This document shows, piece by piece, positions 12,601 to 25,149 of a stretch of DNA of 64,000 bases (position 1 is the first letter of the stretch; every line of letters begins with the position of its first letter). The translations under genes and the position numbers were made by a program. The notes under the pieces are model-generated. The model saw only the letters and a list, made by a program, of their open reading frames with translations, did no database searches and was not told the origin of the DNA. Source of the DNA: Xylogone sp. PMI_703 (taxonomy: Eukaryota; Ascomycota; Leotiomycetes); contig JAJTUQ010000003.1 of the NCBI GenBank assembly GCA_021399445.1, positions 7,750,001 through 7,814,000 on the forward strand, given 5' to 3'.

Positions 12601-14987
12601 CTGGAAGACCGAAAAATGTTACGTGAGGTTAACTATAAGAAGAAGGATGAAGAGATGATGCAGCTGCCGCTAAACATTGTACGCATAATTGATAGTGCAA
12701 GGAGGCTCTTCAAGGTCGACGACACTCAACGAAGTGATCTACATCCTAGTGATGTTATCCCTCCCGTTCAGCAACTACTGGATCGTTTGGTGATCGTTCG
12801 TGGCGATGATCCACTTTCCAAAGAGGCTCAGCTAAATGCTACATTGCTCATTAAGGCACAACTTCGTTCAAGGTTAGCATACAAGCGGATTGCAATGCAG
12901 TTACGCCTTAATAAGCTTGCTTTCAACCATATTCTCGGAGAGGTAGAAAGTCGCTTCACCCGAGCGTTGGTTAACCCAGGTGAAATGGTTGGTGTGCTTG
13001 CTGCCCAGTCGATTGGAGAGCCTGCTACTCAGATGACTTTGAACACCTTCCATTTTGCTGGTGTGTCTTCTAAGAACGTTACCCTTGGTGTCCCTCGTTT
13101 GAAGGAAATTCTCAATGTTGCTACCAACATTAAGACTCCGTCTATGGTTGTCTATCAGGAAGGGTCAGATGCTAGTCAGGAATCCGCCAAGGCATTGCGT
13201 AGCGCTGTCGAGCATACTAATTTGCGCTCGGTTACTGCTGCTACTGAGATCTACCATGATCCCGATATTCAGTCTACTAGTATCCTTGCCGATCTTGATA
13301 TGGTTGAGTCATATTTCATCATTCCTGAAGAAGGCCATGATGCACCTGAAAACCAATCAAGATGGCTTTTACGTCTCATTCTGGATCGGCAGAAGATGCT
13401 TGATAAAGGCCTTAAAGTTGAAGATGTCGCTATGAAAATCAAGGAAAACTACCCTAAGGATCTAGCTGTTATCTTCAGTGATAATAATGCGGAGGAACAA
13501 GTTATCCGTATCAGGATGATCAAACAGGGCGATGGCAAATATGATGACGACGAGATAGAAGAAGATATCATGCTTAAACGTCTCGAGGCACATATCCTTG
13601 ATACTCTCACTCTTCGTGGTGTCCCTGGCATTGATCGAGCTTTCTTAAACAAAGAGACCAAGCTCATTGAAACCGCTGATGGGGCGCTCCTTGCTAGTAA
13701 ATCTGATCCTCGATGTCAGGAATGGTACCTCGATACTAGTGGAACCTCCCTAGCCCAAGTGTTGACTGTTCCTGGCGTGGATACGACACGTACCTACTCG
13801 AATCACTTCATTCAAGTTTTTGAGGTTTTAGGAATTGAAGCTACTCGTTCGGCATTGATGCGTGAGTTGACCCAAGTGTTGGCATTTGACGGTTCCTATG
13901 TCAACCATCGCCATCTTGCCCTACTCGTGGATGTGATGACCTCTCGGGGCCACTTGATGGCTATTACTCGTCACGGTATCAATCGTGCTGATACTGGTGC
14001 TTTAATGAGATGTTCATTCGAAGAAACAGTTGAAATCTTGCTTGAAGCCGCTGCTGTAGGAGAGCTTGACGATTGCCGTGGCATTTCAGAGAATGTTATG
14101 CTTGGCCAATTGGCTCCAATGGGTACTGGTGAACTTGATGTTTTGTTGGATCCTAAGATGCTCGAAACAGTCATATCAGATAACGCGAGAATGGGTCTCA
14201 TGCCCGGCCTTACAGTCAAAGACACTGGTGCTGGTGCAGCTACTCCATATGATATCGGTTCGCCATTGAATGAAGGAGGGTACCTTGGAACGCCAGATTA
14301 CAACGCCTCATTCTCTCCTATCATCAATGCAGGTTCGGAAACCCCAACCGGCTTTGCCACTGAGTACAGCGGTCCAAGTGGCTTTGGTGGCATGAGTCCT
14401 TACTCTGGAGCAAGGAGCCCAGGTGGTGGTTACTCACCCGTGTCCCCTTTCAGCACGACTTCACCAACCTCTCCAGGCTTCTCACCCAGCAGTCCTCGTT
14501 ATAGCCCTACATCCCCGATGATGGGCAGCACAAGTCCATATGCATTCAGTCCTGTGTCTCCCGCATTCCAAATCTCTTCGCCTGCTTACAGCCCAACGAG
14601 TCCATCTTTCCAGTCTCCAACGTCGCCATCCTATTCTCCAGCAAGTCCAAACTACAGTCCAACTTCTCCGCAGTATCAATCACCATCCTACTCACCGACG
14701 AGTCCTCAGTTTTCTCCATCCTCTCCAAATCTGCATGCTTCCCCAACTTCTCCATCTTACAGTCCAACCTCACCATCTTGGTCGCCTGTCTCGCCCTCTT
14801 TCCAGTCTCCTGGAAATTCTTATAGCCCAACATCCCCGAAATTCAGCCCGACAAGTCCAAATCAAGCTGAATCGCCACGTTATTCTCCCACCAGCCCATC
14901 ATAGTAAGAACTACCTCCTCTCCTTCAATAGCATAAATTTTGCTGACGCTGCTGTATAGTTCACCGACTACTCCAGCGCAACGTTAA
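9687..14987 (+). CDS. rpb1: RNA polymerase II largest subunit RPB1
   Basis: Three exons, 9687..10043, 10105..14903 and 14960..14987, 1,727 aa. RPB1 forms the catalytic centre of Pol II in the nucleus. Visible features are the N-terminal zinc site (Cys69, Cys72, Cys79, His82: CATC..CPGHFGH), the rudder/clamp region, the Mg-binding [10 protein letters not shown] (from residue 494), and bridge/trigger helix sequences ([40 protein letters not shown]). The C-terminal domain starts near residue 1550 and has about 23 mostly degenerate YSPTSPS heptads, with only about three exact copies. The long second exon reaches a TAG at 14902-14904. That stop overlaps a canonical donor (TA|GTAAGA), and splicing 56 nt to GTATAG at 14959 restores TAT (Tyr) and continues [12 protein letters not shown]. 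I therefore extend the gene to 14987. The first intron is 61 nt (GTCAGT..CCAG). Confidence 0.95.
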
Positions 14988-15540
14988 AATTTCGGGTTTC
15001 TCTTCATTGTATCAACAATACTTCAAAAAAGATCGCTCTGCATACATTTGGTCACTGGGAGTTTGGATCTGCGTACTTCTTTCTGTTTTGATGAAGCATA
15101 AGAAATTTTTGCCGCACTTCTCGAGCATTGCGATTTGATAAATTCTTTTTCTTTTGGCGTTCAGGTTTGGAACAAGCATTTGTGAACTAAAATAAAAGAA
15201 AGCCTACCTTTCTAGATTTCGGTTTTGTTCTTTAGTTTCGGCCACTAAATTGTATTATGGCCATTTTTTGGGAGCTTGGAATGTGGTTCCATATAATGAA
15301 TAAGGGAAGGATGGGTGGAAGGGGGGTGGATGATGAATTGGTGGACGATATCAGAAACATGACGAAATGTGCTTTCGTGGATTTGATCCTTTTTTCCCCT
15401 AAAGCTGTATTTGAACAGATCCTGGCGATTGCCTTAATTCAGATTCAAGATGAATATAAAGTGAAATGGATTTTACGAAGTTCAATGACGTATTATAGTG
15501 ACTGGACATTTCTTTGAATTTTATATAAGAGTGCACCTGA
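14988..15540. terminator. RPB1 3' flank, convergent with the oxygenase-like gene
   Basis: 553 bp of T-rich sequence (for example runs near 15140-15160), consistent with RPB1 3' UTR and polyadenylation and the 3' UTR of the convergent minus-strand gene. No ORF here looks real. The exact cleavage sites cannot be placed. Confidence 0.4.
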
Positions 15541-16777
15541 TTACTTCGCAGTGTTCTTTTCAACAATACCTCTTGCAAACTCTCCAAATGTAATCCCCAT
15601 ATCTGAATCCACCACCTCACCAAGATTTGGTTGTGTGAAGACCGCAAGCGTGTTCCTCGCAATTCTACCATCCTTATCATCTCCTGCCGAAGTCCCCGCC
15701 CTTACCCCTCTTACGAAGTGAGGTACTGCTTTGAATTTCCCTTTCGTAATCCTTTGAAGGGCTTCACCTGTTTGAAAAGCAATACAATCCCTGGGAATCT
15801 TGACTTGCACAACCTCACCACCTCGCGATTGGATGTAGAGACCCGCAGTTGGGTCTGGAGAGGAGGGCAACTCGGCAAGAGGCGGAAGGGAAGTAGGTCT
15901 ATAGCCGTAACAGACAGGAACAACGGGAGGATTGCGGGCTTCGTTGATGAACATTGCTGAGGTGAGTCCCGTTAAACAGCCATGATCAAGGTGAGTTGCG
16001 CACCAGTCGTCATCCAATTCCTTACCTTCAGACTCTTTGGCATTCATTTCCTTGGGTTCTTCTGGGAAATAGTGTAGGAGACGTGCCTTGGTTGTTGTAG
16101 AGGTCTTCACAACATGTTCCAGATATCCCGACTTATAATCAGGAATCTCTTTTTCGGCGTACCTATCACATGCGCGAGCAACTAGGACAGCTGTATCGAT
16201 GATCACTCTACATAGCTGTTCGAACGTCTCCTTGAAACCTGGGAGTACCGCTTCCGAAGGCCACAAATTGGAACTCAGATACTCTGGGAAATTCTCAGGG
16301 GAAAATTCTTCGGTCGGTTTTGCGCAAGAAAGTGAAGGGTCAACGTAGAAGGCGCAATTGGCATAATACGAACCCTTCAGCGTGTCCACTTGGCCGTTTT
16401 TGAGTGTTTCCTTTCCTCTCGACCAGCCTGTTAGGTATTTCGCAGCCGAATTTTCAAGTTTCCCTGAAATACATTAATTGAAGGACAATCATGCTATTAT
16501 GCAAGATTCAAATTAACCTAACTGGGATTCTGGCAAGTTTCCAAGGTAGGAAGAATACGACAGTAACTGATGTCTTAATCTCGCAAAACTTTGAGGCACA
16601 TTTTTCACAACAATAATACCCAAGGAGTCGGGACCAAAGGCTTCTTCCAAGGTAGCAAATGGTACTACTTCTAAGAGAGTAATGAGTTGCCGAACTTTCC
16701 ATCATCGAGCGCAGGTTTAGCCTACCATTTTGTAAATCCTCAAGGCTAACTATCACAGGTTGTGCTATCTCGGCCAT
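15541..16777 (-). CDS. 2-oxoglutarate/Fe(II) oxygenase-like protein (isopenicillin N synthase fold)
   Basis: Three exons, complement(15541..16463, 16518..16670, 16726..16777), 375 aa. Introns are 54-55 nt. The start at 16777 gives MAEIAQPVIVSLEDLQNGE. The spliced protein contains GWSRGKETLKNGQVDTLKGS, then the HxD iron motif in CATHLDHGCLTGLTSAMF, the distal histidine in AVPHFVRG and the Arg of RNTLAVF that would bind 2-oxoglutarate. This pattern matches a family of uncharacterised eukaryotic 2OG oxygenase-like proteins also found in plants, so an iron-dependent oxygenase is likely. The substrate is unknown. It is divergent from FRG1 with 316 bp between starts. Only exon 3 is open for a long stretch, so simple ORF calling loses the first 68 residues. 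Confidence 0.85.
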
Positions 16778-17093
16778 TCTGAGAGCGATATCCGGGCTCT
16801 TTTGAGAGAAATCTTGGTTTAAATACCTGGTCTTTTCACAACCACCGTCTTCAACCACCTTCCTCTAAATCTTAAGGCTCATCGGAAACCTCCGCTTGGG
16901 GCTCGATGGCAAATCCACCTCCCTAAGGCTCAGCCATACAGCATTGAGTGGGGGAGTCAATGGCGAGGGGAAGAATATTGCCATTTGTCACCGCCTAGCC
17001 AGTGCTTCTTCAGTACTAGGTAAGCAACTCTACCTTCCTCCACCTCCAAGCTTCATCCATGCTTTAAAAAGTTGCAACCTATAGACGCTAATA

Positions 17094-17958
17094 ATGGTAA
17101 AGCCATTGACATTCAAAGGGGACAAGAAAACGAAAAAAAGAAAGCGAGTTGACACCGAGGAGAAATTTGGTGACTCCAAAGCATTAGCTGTTTATTCGAA
17201 GCCAGATCAGGAGCCAGACCTCGAAGATGACAGCTGGGTGACCGCAGAAGCTGCTACGGACGTGGTCGGTCCAATTATTTTCGTCTTACCATCTGAGCCG
17301 CCATCGTGTATAGCATGCGATACAACTGGAAATGTCTTCACTAGTCCCGTGGAGAATATAGTCGATGGAGATCCTGCTACCGCCGAACCTCATGATGTAA
17401 GGCAGGTCTGGGTCGCAAACAGAGTCAGTGGGACTGATACCTTCAGTTTCAAAGGACACCATGGAAAGTGCGTTATTCGTTACCAATGCCCGTGTAAGAT
17501 GACTGCTGATTGATCCTAGATATTTAAGCTGCGATAAATATGGCATATTATCAGCAGCAACGGAGGCAATATCTCCGTTAGAATCGTTCCATTGCATTCC
17601 AACAGCTGATACGCCTGGGACATTTCAAATACAGACTTTACGGGACACTTTCTTAACAATCAAGCCATCGACATCGTCTAAGGCTACCAGCCCTCCAGAG
17701 ATCCGAGGTGATGCAGCGGATATAACGTTTAATTCAACTTTTCGGATAAGGATGCAAGCACGATTCAAACCGAAGTTGAAGGCTTCTAAAGAGGAGAAAG
17801 CTAAAGAGAAGATTTCCAGAAAGGAGCTCGAAGCTGCCGCCGGAAGAAGGCTAGATGAAGATGAAGTCAAGAGGCTAAAAAAGGCCAGAAGGGAAGGCGA
17901 TTATCATGAGGTCTTGCTAGACCTTAAAGTCAAGAATAAACATGATAAGTATAGTTGA
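17094..17958 (+). CDS. frg1: FRG1-like protein
   Basis: Two exons, 17094..17467 and 17520..17958, 270 aa. The 52-nt intron (GTGCGT..CCTAG) joins FKGHHGK to YLSCDKYG, restoring the hallmark of the FRG1 actin-crosslinking-like (beta-trefoil/fascin-like) domain. The Lys-rich start (FKGDKKTKKRKR) fits nuclear/nucleolar targeting, and the C-terminus carries the family RMQARFKPKLKASKEEKAKE and a KARREGDYHEVLLD segment. In animals FRG1 associates with RNA processing, nucleoli and actin; the fungal role is not established. A TATA-less promoter is shared with the divergent oxygenase-like gene. Length is close to other family members. Confidence 0.9.
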
Positions 17959-18386
17959 CGTGGCTTGCTAAAGAATGGGAATTCTTTAAATTGTTTTGCT
18001 CTACATGCTCGACGGCATAGAGATTTAACTTCATAATTGCTTGTGGGGTTTACCTTTATTTGCCGCACCGGAAAATCATTATCAGTTTGTGGGAAAAGCA
18101 TAAGGCACAATTACGGGCCCACCGCCATAATATATGTTTCCAATGGGCAGTAGTACTTCCTTCAGGCGCCAATCACGTGATCACAAATAGAGCTATTTAA
18201 GTATAGATACGATAATTGGACAGTTAGTCTTAGATTCCGAGGGGAATTGAATAATATCAATTTTCTTTTGCCTTGATTCTACTGCAGTGGTCTATTTCTC
18301 ATGCCTATCTTATTTGACTCCTAAGCTTCGAACCTCTCCAAATTCGGATAGCCGAACTAGGTACTTTTGTCCATCTTTTTCCAACA
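17959..18386. promoter_or_regulatory. Promoter region of the WDR89-like gene
   Basis: 428 bp with FRG1 3' UTR followed by the upstream region of the next gene. Contains CACGTGATCAC near 18175, an E-box-like motif common in fungal promoters. No ORF is supported. Confidence 0.35.
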
Positions 18387-19874
18387 ATGTTTACCTTCAA
18401 CGCGATAGACGGGTATGCCATCGTTGATCCAAAAGGGACATATATATACGATATTACGCCTACAGCACATGGCATTGCAGCCATTTCTTCTGATGATAAA
18501 CTTCGCTTGCTTGATCCTCTTGCATTGAGCAAGCACGCATTAAGTACTGTACCAAGGCAGAATGCAGAGTTTACATGCTTAAGGGCACTTGACGAGGAAA
18601 ACGCTATTGTTTGTACAGGTGGGCGAGATGGCAGCATCTGCGCCTTTGATTTGAGAAACGGAGATAAAGTTTTAGAGGTTAAGAGTGGTTAGTGAATGCA
18701 TTTCTCTTCTGTCTCCGTAAGATTTTCATATTCGAGGCACCCTCCGTAATAAAACTATTCCCTACATTGTCATGACTTTATTTATTCATTTGTTTTGTTA
18801 TTTGTTTTGAAATATTTAAACTTCGAAGAGAGCATATTGGTGGTCTATCCTTGGCCTTGATATCTCGAATAGTCTACACCCTATTTTGATCCAATTGGCG
18901 CTATTTTGCGAGTGATCTGATGATTTTCTGCTGGCCTAACACGATATTAGACCAGAATGCTCCGATACTGTCGTTAGCTTGTCTCGCTCCCTATGGATTG
19001 GCCGGAGGTACCGAGTTGACCAATCATGAAGCTACCGTTCTACTTTGGTAGGTTTATGATGCACTCCTACAATAACAATATCTCTGACAGATCCAGGGAT
19101 ATGCGGCAGCCAGCAGCTCCTCAAGTCAAGTATGTCGAGAGCCATAGTGATGATATCACCGAGGTTTGTGATTGCACAGTATGTATTTTAGTCCAAAAGA
19201 CTAATATACTCTCGCTATAGCTACAATTCCATCCTACGCAGAACTCACTGCTACTATCTGGCTCGACTGATGGTTTAGTTAACATATATAATACTACAAT
19301 CTCGGATGAGGAGGAGGCATTACACCAAACTATAAACCTCGGTCATTCAATACATCGTGCCAACTTCCTTAGTGACTTGGATATCTTCGCATTATCACAC
19401 GATGAGAAGTTTGCAATATATTCGTTAGTTACTGATGCTCGAGAAGAAGTAGAAGAAAAGCCTCCGCAGGACTTTGGGGATATAAGGGAGAGAATAGGTG
19501 GCGAGTATGTGGCTAATGTGATTAAAAGAGGAGCCGGCATAGCTGCGATGGGCATTGGGATTCATAGGTAAGTTTCTCGAATCTTCAGGGTGTGATAGAT
19601 AGAACGCAGACTAATTCAGGGCCAGTCGCGAGGAGTTTGACCTTGTCCAATTCAAGAACAGTCCTCCGTGGACTGTGGTGCAAGAGTCGAAAGTTACGCT
19701 ACGAGGGGCTCACGGATCCGAGATCGTGAGATCGTTTTGCTTCCTAGACCAGGTATCTGCATTTTTTCCCTATCACCTTGACCTCTCGTGACCAGTCATT
19801 AACATAGACATTAGCACCAGCTAGTTCTCACAGCAGGCGAGGACGGACAAGTAAAGGCTTGGCGGGGTTATTAA
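18387..19874 (+). CDS. WD40-repeat protein, WDR89-like
   Basis: Six exons, 18387..18687, 18951..19047, 19097..19163, 19221..19567, 19620..19752 and 19815..19874, 334 aa. Splicing is dictated by continuity of WD40 blades: TGGRDGSICAFDLR, then NHEATVLLW joined to DMRQPAAPQVKYVESHSDDI, then LQFHPTQNSLLLSGSTDGLV, and finally LVLTAGEDGQVKAWRG before the TAA. The last blade and the DDITELQFHP element resemble WDR89-type proteins, whose function is poorly known. Intron 1 is 263 nt, about five times its neighbours, and the third exon starts after GATCCAG rather than the closer GACAG, because the closer site would create a stop. No single reading frame covers more than about a third of the gene. WDR89 assignment is moderate; a seven-bladed propeller is secure. 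Confidence 0.82.
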
Positions 19875-20243
19875 TAACCACAAGGGCTGGAGATTGGAAA
19901 GTTAGTATATCATAGATTAGGAGAATAGGAGTTAAACTGAATAATGCCTCCATTAAATAAAATAATATAAGTAGTAGTTGTCTTGTCTTGTCTCGTCTTT
20001 CCTATTGCAGCGGTGACGTTACAACGCATTCAGATTTAGTGTCCCCCACATTGCTCGGCTGAGGAGCTCGCGAAGATGACACCTGGAATCCGGGAGTTAT
20101 AATGCTATCTGGCAATAACCTCTCTTTTTGGGCAGCGCCGCTTCTTCTTAGTGTGGGCGCTACTGAATATATGATACAATGATACAGAGTTTCTAGGGCT
20201 GACTTCTGGACGAAGTAACTGTAAACTGCGCAAGCTTTTAGCT
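19875..20243. promoter_or_regulatory. Intergenic, HRD3 promoter
   Basis: 369 bp containing a repetitive TTGTCTTGTCTTGTCTCGTC stretch near 19979-19998 and CT-rich sequence. No ORF is supported. Confidence 0.4.
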
Positions 20244-22952
20244 ATGAGGAACAAGAGCCAACGGCTAGTGCCTTTGTTGCTTTGTAAGTCTTATCACAGA
20301 TGGATATGCACGAGGGCTAATATGTAGATCAACAGTGCTCTTGCAGGCGACACTGCCCGCAACATGCTCTCAATTACAGGAAGAGAAGTCCACAATCAGT
20401 AGAGAAGGCAATCCTCAACCTTCAATACCTGCGCAGCCATCTGCGCATCACCAACAGCGGCTCTTCGATGACCGACAAGATCCTGGTTATGAATTGGAAG
20501 ATGGTAGGAAAGCTGGTGGAGGATTTCAATTTATATATGCTGACTCTGGCGAAGGTACTGAACTAGTTGACAAAGCCCTAATTCTCCTCCGCCGTTACGA
20601 GGCTCAGCATCCACGATTTTCGACACGAAGACCAGCCGGGGTTCTTGGATATGCACTGCGCTATATTTCCTATCTTCTCCCGAGTTTGAACTTTCAAGGG
20701 CCACCAGAGGACGCTGATAAGGAAGACAATTATGCGAAAAGGGATCTCCCACCTTCGGTCCAGGAGGGGGTGCGGCTTTTGGAAACAGCAGCAGGACTGA
20801 ATAACCCAGACGCATTGTACCTTTTGGCCGAAGCCAACTTCTATGGAAATTTTTCAGTTCCCGTGGATTACACGGAAGCATTTAGGCGATATTACCAACT
20901 AGCTTCATTGAATGGCAATAGCTCGGCGCAACATATGGTTGGTTTCATGTATGCGACTGGTATAGGCAATGCCGTGGAAAGGGACCAGGCTAAGGCATTG
21001 TTATACTATACGTTTGCCGCTCGTGGAGGAAATGAGAGATCCGAAATGGCTGTGGCGTTCCGTCACCATAGCGGTATTGGTACGACAAGGAATTGTGAGG
21101 AATCTATGAAATATTATAAGAGTGTAGCGGACAAAGCAATTGATTGGTACCGATCAGGCCCTCCAGGAGGGATGGCCTGGGTTCCAGATTCCTATCGAAT
21201 TGCAGACGAAGATGGCGGTGTATACGGAGAAGGAGCGAGCTTTTCCAGCGCCGGAAGCAATGCTAACAAAGGAGGCCCTAGCTCGGATGCCTATGCTGCT
21301 TTGGATGATGTCCTTGAGTATTTGGATTTGATGTCTAGGAAAGGAGACTTCAAAGCTACTTTTAGTCTGGGCCGTATTCATTACGATGGACAGAAGGGTC
21401 TTCCACGAAATCTAAATGCAGCACGAAGGTACTTCATGACGGTGGCGCGACAGTACTGGCAAAAAGAAGGCAGAATAATCGATTCGGATAAGCCGGGATT
21501 GGAAAAGATTGCAACTAAAGCTGCGGGATACCTTGGCCGGATGTTTATGAGAGGGGAAGGCGTCGAATTAAGTTATGAAAAGGCTAGCATTTGGTATAAC
21601 CGTGGGGTCAAAGGCGGCGATGCGGGCTCTCAGTATGGTCTTGGGCTTCTATATCTGCATGGGCTAGGAGTACCAAAGAATACCATCAAAGCTACTGAAT
21701 ACTTCAAAGCTGCTGCCGATCAAGACTACCCGTCAGCCCAGGTTCAACTTGGTGCCTTGTATCTAGATCAGGGAACCGCGGCTGATATCGGAGTTGCCAA
21801 TCGCTATTTCGAACTCGCAGCCCGATATAACCATATTGAAGCTCTGTACTTCTTGGCTGAGCTTATTAATTATGGTGTGGGGCGAGATCGAAGTTGTGGA
21901 CTTGCAAATGCGTACTATAAGACTGTCGCAGAAAAAGCCGAACCTCTTTTATCTGCCTTCGGCGAGGCAAACGAAGCTTATGAAAATGATGACTATGAAC
22001 TGGCACTGGCGGATTACATGTTGGCTGCCGAACAAGGCTGGGAGAAGGCCCAGGTCAACGTTGCATATCTCCTTGACCTGCAGAAGTCATATCTGGTTTT
22101 ACCGTCTTGGTTGAAATTCAAAAGCCCTCGGCCTTCAATATTACAGAATGCAGCACTTGCTTTGATATACTGGACCAGGTCCGCGAAACAAGCCAACATA
22201 GATTCAATGGTCAAGATGGGAGATTACTATCTGAACGGGATTGGAACGGAACCAGATATGGAAAAGGCAGCTGCATGTTATACTGGCGCATCAGAATTTC
22301 ACCAGAGTGCTCAAGCACTGTATAATCTTGGATGGATGCATGAAAACGGGGTCGGCTTGGATCAGGACTTCCATTTGGCGAAGAGATTTTACGACCAAGC
22401 TCTCGAGACAAACGAGGAAGCTTATCTACCAGTGACCCTCAGTTTAATCAAACTACGTATCAGGAGTGCTTGGAACACTATCACCCACGGCAGAATAAAC
22501 TCCATCCAAGATGAACCAGGTTTGTCCTCCATGACTGAGTCACTGTATGCAAGAGACTAACTTATTTTGCAGAACCGAAGAGACACTGGTCATTCTCCGA
22601 GTGGATGACCAACTTTCTTCAAGATGATTACCAGTACTATGGCGATGCAGACTACGATGAAGGCTATCTTCCAGACAGTGATCCCTTGCCAGGTGGTGAT
22701 GCAGATGGGCTGTATGAAGATATTATTGATGATGGTCTTCTAGAAAGCTTCATCATCATTGGATTGGCTGCAGCACTTGTCTTCTTGGTATACTACAGAC
22801 AGCAACGTCAAGCGATGCATAGGCGTGAGGAGGCAAGAGCCCAGGGTGCTCAGGGAATGAATGACCAACAGGCACTGGGGGATAGGGGATTTTTCCCACA
22901 GCCAGGTGATCCGGAATTTAATCAGTGGGTAGTAGGTGGGATTGGGCATTGA
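20244..22952 (+). CDS. hrd3: ERAD ubiquitin-ligase subunit Hrd3/SEL1L
   Basis: Three exons, 20244..20283, 20336..22519 and 22573..22952, 867 aa. The 40-nt first exon encodes MRNKSQRLVPLLL and joins, through acceptor CAACAG at 20335, to LLLQATLPATC, giving a clean ER signal peptide. The lumenal part consists of many Sel1-like repeats (for example HMVGFMYATGIGNAVERDQA; GLGLLYLHGLGVPKNTIKAT; MHENGVGLDQDFHLAKRFYD). A single transmembrane helix (IIIGLAAALVFLVYY) follows an acidic stretch, then a short cytosolic tail. This is the topology of Hrd3/SEL1L, the lumenal substrate receptor that partners with the Hrd1 ligase in ER-associated degradation. Length is normal for the family. The last intron is 53 nt. 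Confidence 0.92.
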
Positions 22953-23248
22953 ATGACAATGTATGCAAAAAAGTAAAATGTACTATAAGTTATGTCTGAT
23001 ATGATATCTAATGATTTAACATTTATGAACCCAGAAAAGCCCGTTAATGTCAGCTGATCTCGATTACCCCATGAGATACTCTGCAGGAGATCTCTGCCTT
23101 GCCGTTGATGGGTAGTGGACGTGGTGAGACTAGCGAGGGTTCAAAACGAAGCATCTACCGAGCAATCAACATCATCTCTCTCCCTCATATAACATATACA
23201 TAAATTTGTCACTTTTGCTAATTTCCATCAAGGAAGTAGCAATATATA

Positions 23249-24119
23249 ATGCAAATGTCTACTCCAGCAGCGAAACGGCGTCGTGTCGAAGCTGCTTCCA
23301 AAACACTAGCACGACCATTCCGTTCTCCGCTGAAAACTCCAAATATATCACCAGTTAGGAGTTCGGATCAGACTAGCGACGCAGTACAGGTTTCAGAAAA
23401 AGACAAGTCATCTCAAGATGCCACATCTCCTCGTGTAGGGACGATTTCGAGTCTTCAATCAAGTATGCCAGTGACAAAGACTAGATATCCACAGAAAATA
23501 CCACAAGGATGCAAGGGACAATTGCTCTCACCTGCATCTGGACGTAATAGAGTACTTGATTCACAGGATCCGGAGATTGCTTCGTTGATTAGCACTCAGC
23601 GGGTACTGGAAAAGCAACTACAGGAGTTAAAAAATGATCTAGAAACAGCTAAGCAAGCTAAGAAGATCGAATCCGAATCAAGACTGAAACATCCAGGCGA
23701 TGAGATTGATCAGGAACTAGTAGAACTGATTGCAAAATGGAGGTTAGCTAGTAGACAAGCGGCCGAAGAACTGTTTGGACTAGCACGGGACCGGGTAAAT
23801 AGGTATGTTGCTTTGTGATGATACATGGTGACGCGTGTGTTAAGCTTGAGTGTCAATTATTGATCAAAAGAACAGGATGGGTGGCCCAAAAGCTTGGAAA
23901 GAGTCCCAGAAGAAGCAAAAAGAGTTCCATGATTCTTGGAATGATGGAGACCAACTGAAAAGCTTAGACAATGCCGCTGAAGAGCAAGCTAATGAGAGAC
24001 CACATATTTATGAAGATTACGATATCGATCCCGAAACTGATATTAAAAGGGCACAACATATCGATAAGATAGATGAAAATGGCCAAGAAGATGTAAGATC
24101 CGAGGGATCGAATCTTTGA
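23249..24119 (+). CDS. sfr1: Swi5-dependent recombination repair protein Sfr1/Mei5-like
   Basis: Two exons, 23249..23802 and 23876..24119, 265 aa. A 73-nt intron splits Arg185 and joins LFGLARDRVNR to MGGPKAWKESQKKQKEF. The C-terminal half has a coiled coil (residues about 120-150) and the conserved LIAKWRLASRQAAEELFGLA block of the Mei5/Sfr1 family. The N-terminal half is disordered and carries FRSPLKTP, similar to the FxxP-type motif that binds Rad51 in fission yeast Sfr1 (inference). Swi5-Sfr1 stimulates Rad51/Dmc1 strand exchange in the nucleus. The second ATG (23255) could equally be the start. The tail is acidic. Confidence 0.85.
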
Positions 24120-25149
24120 AGAGCAGACACTAACTCGTGGAAGGAATTTACACTTGGAATGATGCTTAGAACATTGAACATAGATCTAACCGCTATAGGC
24201 TATGACAAGGCGCAGCACGCATGGATGGATTAGGTCGATATCATAGGAGTGTCTGCTCGTGCAACCAGGTTGGCGTTCGCTGATATATGTATGTGTAGTA
24301 TACCCCAAGGGCTTAAATTTATAGCTATTTTGCGATATTGAGCATAGGATGTGCAATACTAGTATAAGATACCCAAAGGTCAATTTAGTTTCTCTAATGT
24401 CCAGAGGTGGCTCAGGAAAGAAGACATCTTTTACAGGCCATTGTGATGCTTTATTCCATGCAGTCGACGGACGTTCCATACCTCTATATTCAGGAACCCA
24501 AAATATCCATAAGTACGTCACTAGCCTAGTGACTCGCTCTTATATATAACAAAACTCCAGTCGAAGCAATACTAAACTTCGGCTTTACTGGCAGCTCAGC
24601 TCCCCCGGCTGTTCCCCCCCCTTTAAACCACTACCAGTGTCTTGTATACAACATAAGTAAGCAGATAGCTTACATCCAGAAACAAAAATTCTGCCGTGAC
24701 AGAGCTGTCAAGCCAATTACAAATCGGGGTAACAAGCCTGGTTATCCATGAGGCCTATAGCTGGACGATAGTGTAGGATAGGAACACTTATCACTCGGTT
24801 TCTTCCTTTTCCTATATTCTTCCTTTCTATGACAGGTCATTTTTTATCGTTTACTTCATCTTAATTCATTCTACCTTGTATCTACATTTTTCGCTAATAG
24901 ACTCAGTAAGTACGGCCTTTGAAGAGTTATTTGTCCTGCTCGCTTCTACGACCGCAGCGCAACAAGTAGAATGTAGACTCTTAATAATCTTGAAGAAAGT
25001 ACTAATAGAAATAATAGAATAGAATAGATTATATTAATCATAGATATATCGTTTATCATATCAGTACCTTGAGTCGAAACTCATGCTTGAAATTACAACA
25101 TTTTGAACAGAAGCTGAGCAGAGCAACTCCCTACTGCATTCATTTCTGC
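24120..25149. other. Intergenic, AT-rich, no supported gene
   Basis: 1,030 bp separating SFR1 from the HET relic. The stretch 24960-25060 is strongly AT-rich with simple AATAGAATAG-like sequence. Plus- and minus-strand frames of 66-111 codons show no family features. It might be a decayed insertion, but no terminal repeats are visible. Confidence 0.45.

Noticed and set aside
14482..14959. Plus and minus frames over the CTD repeats
   Set aside because: Produced by the periodic YSPTSPS-coding DNA; repeat-driven composition only.
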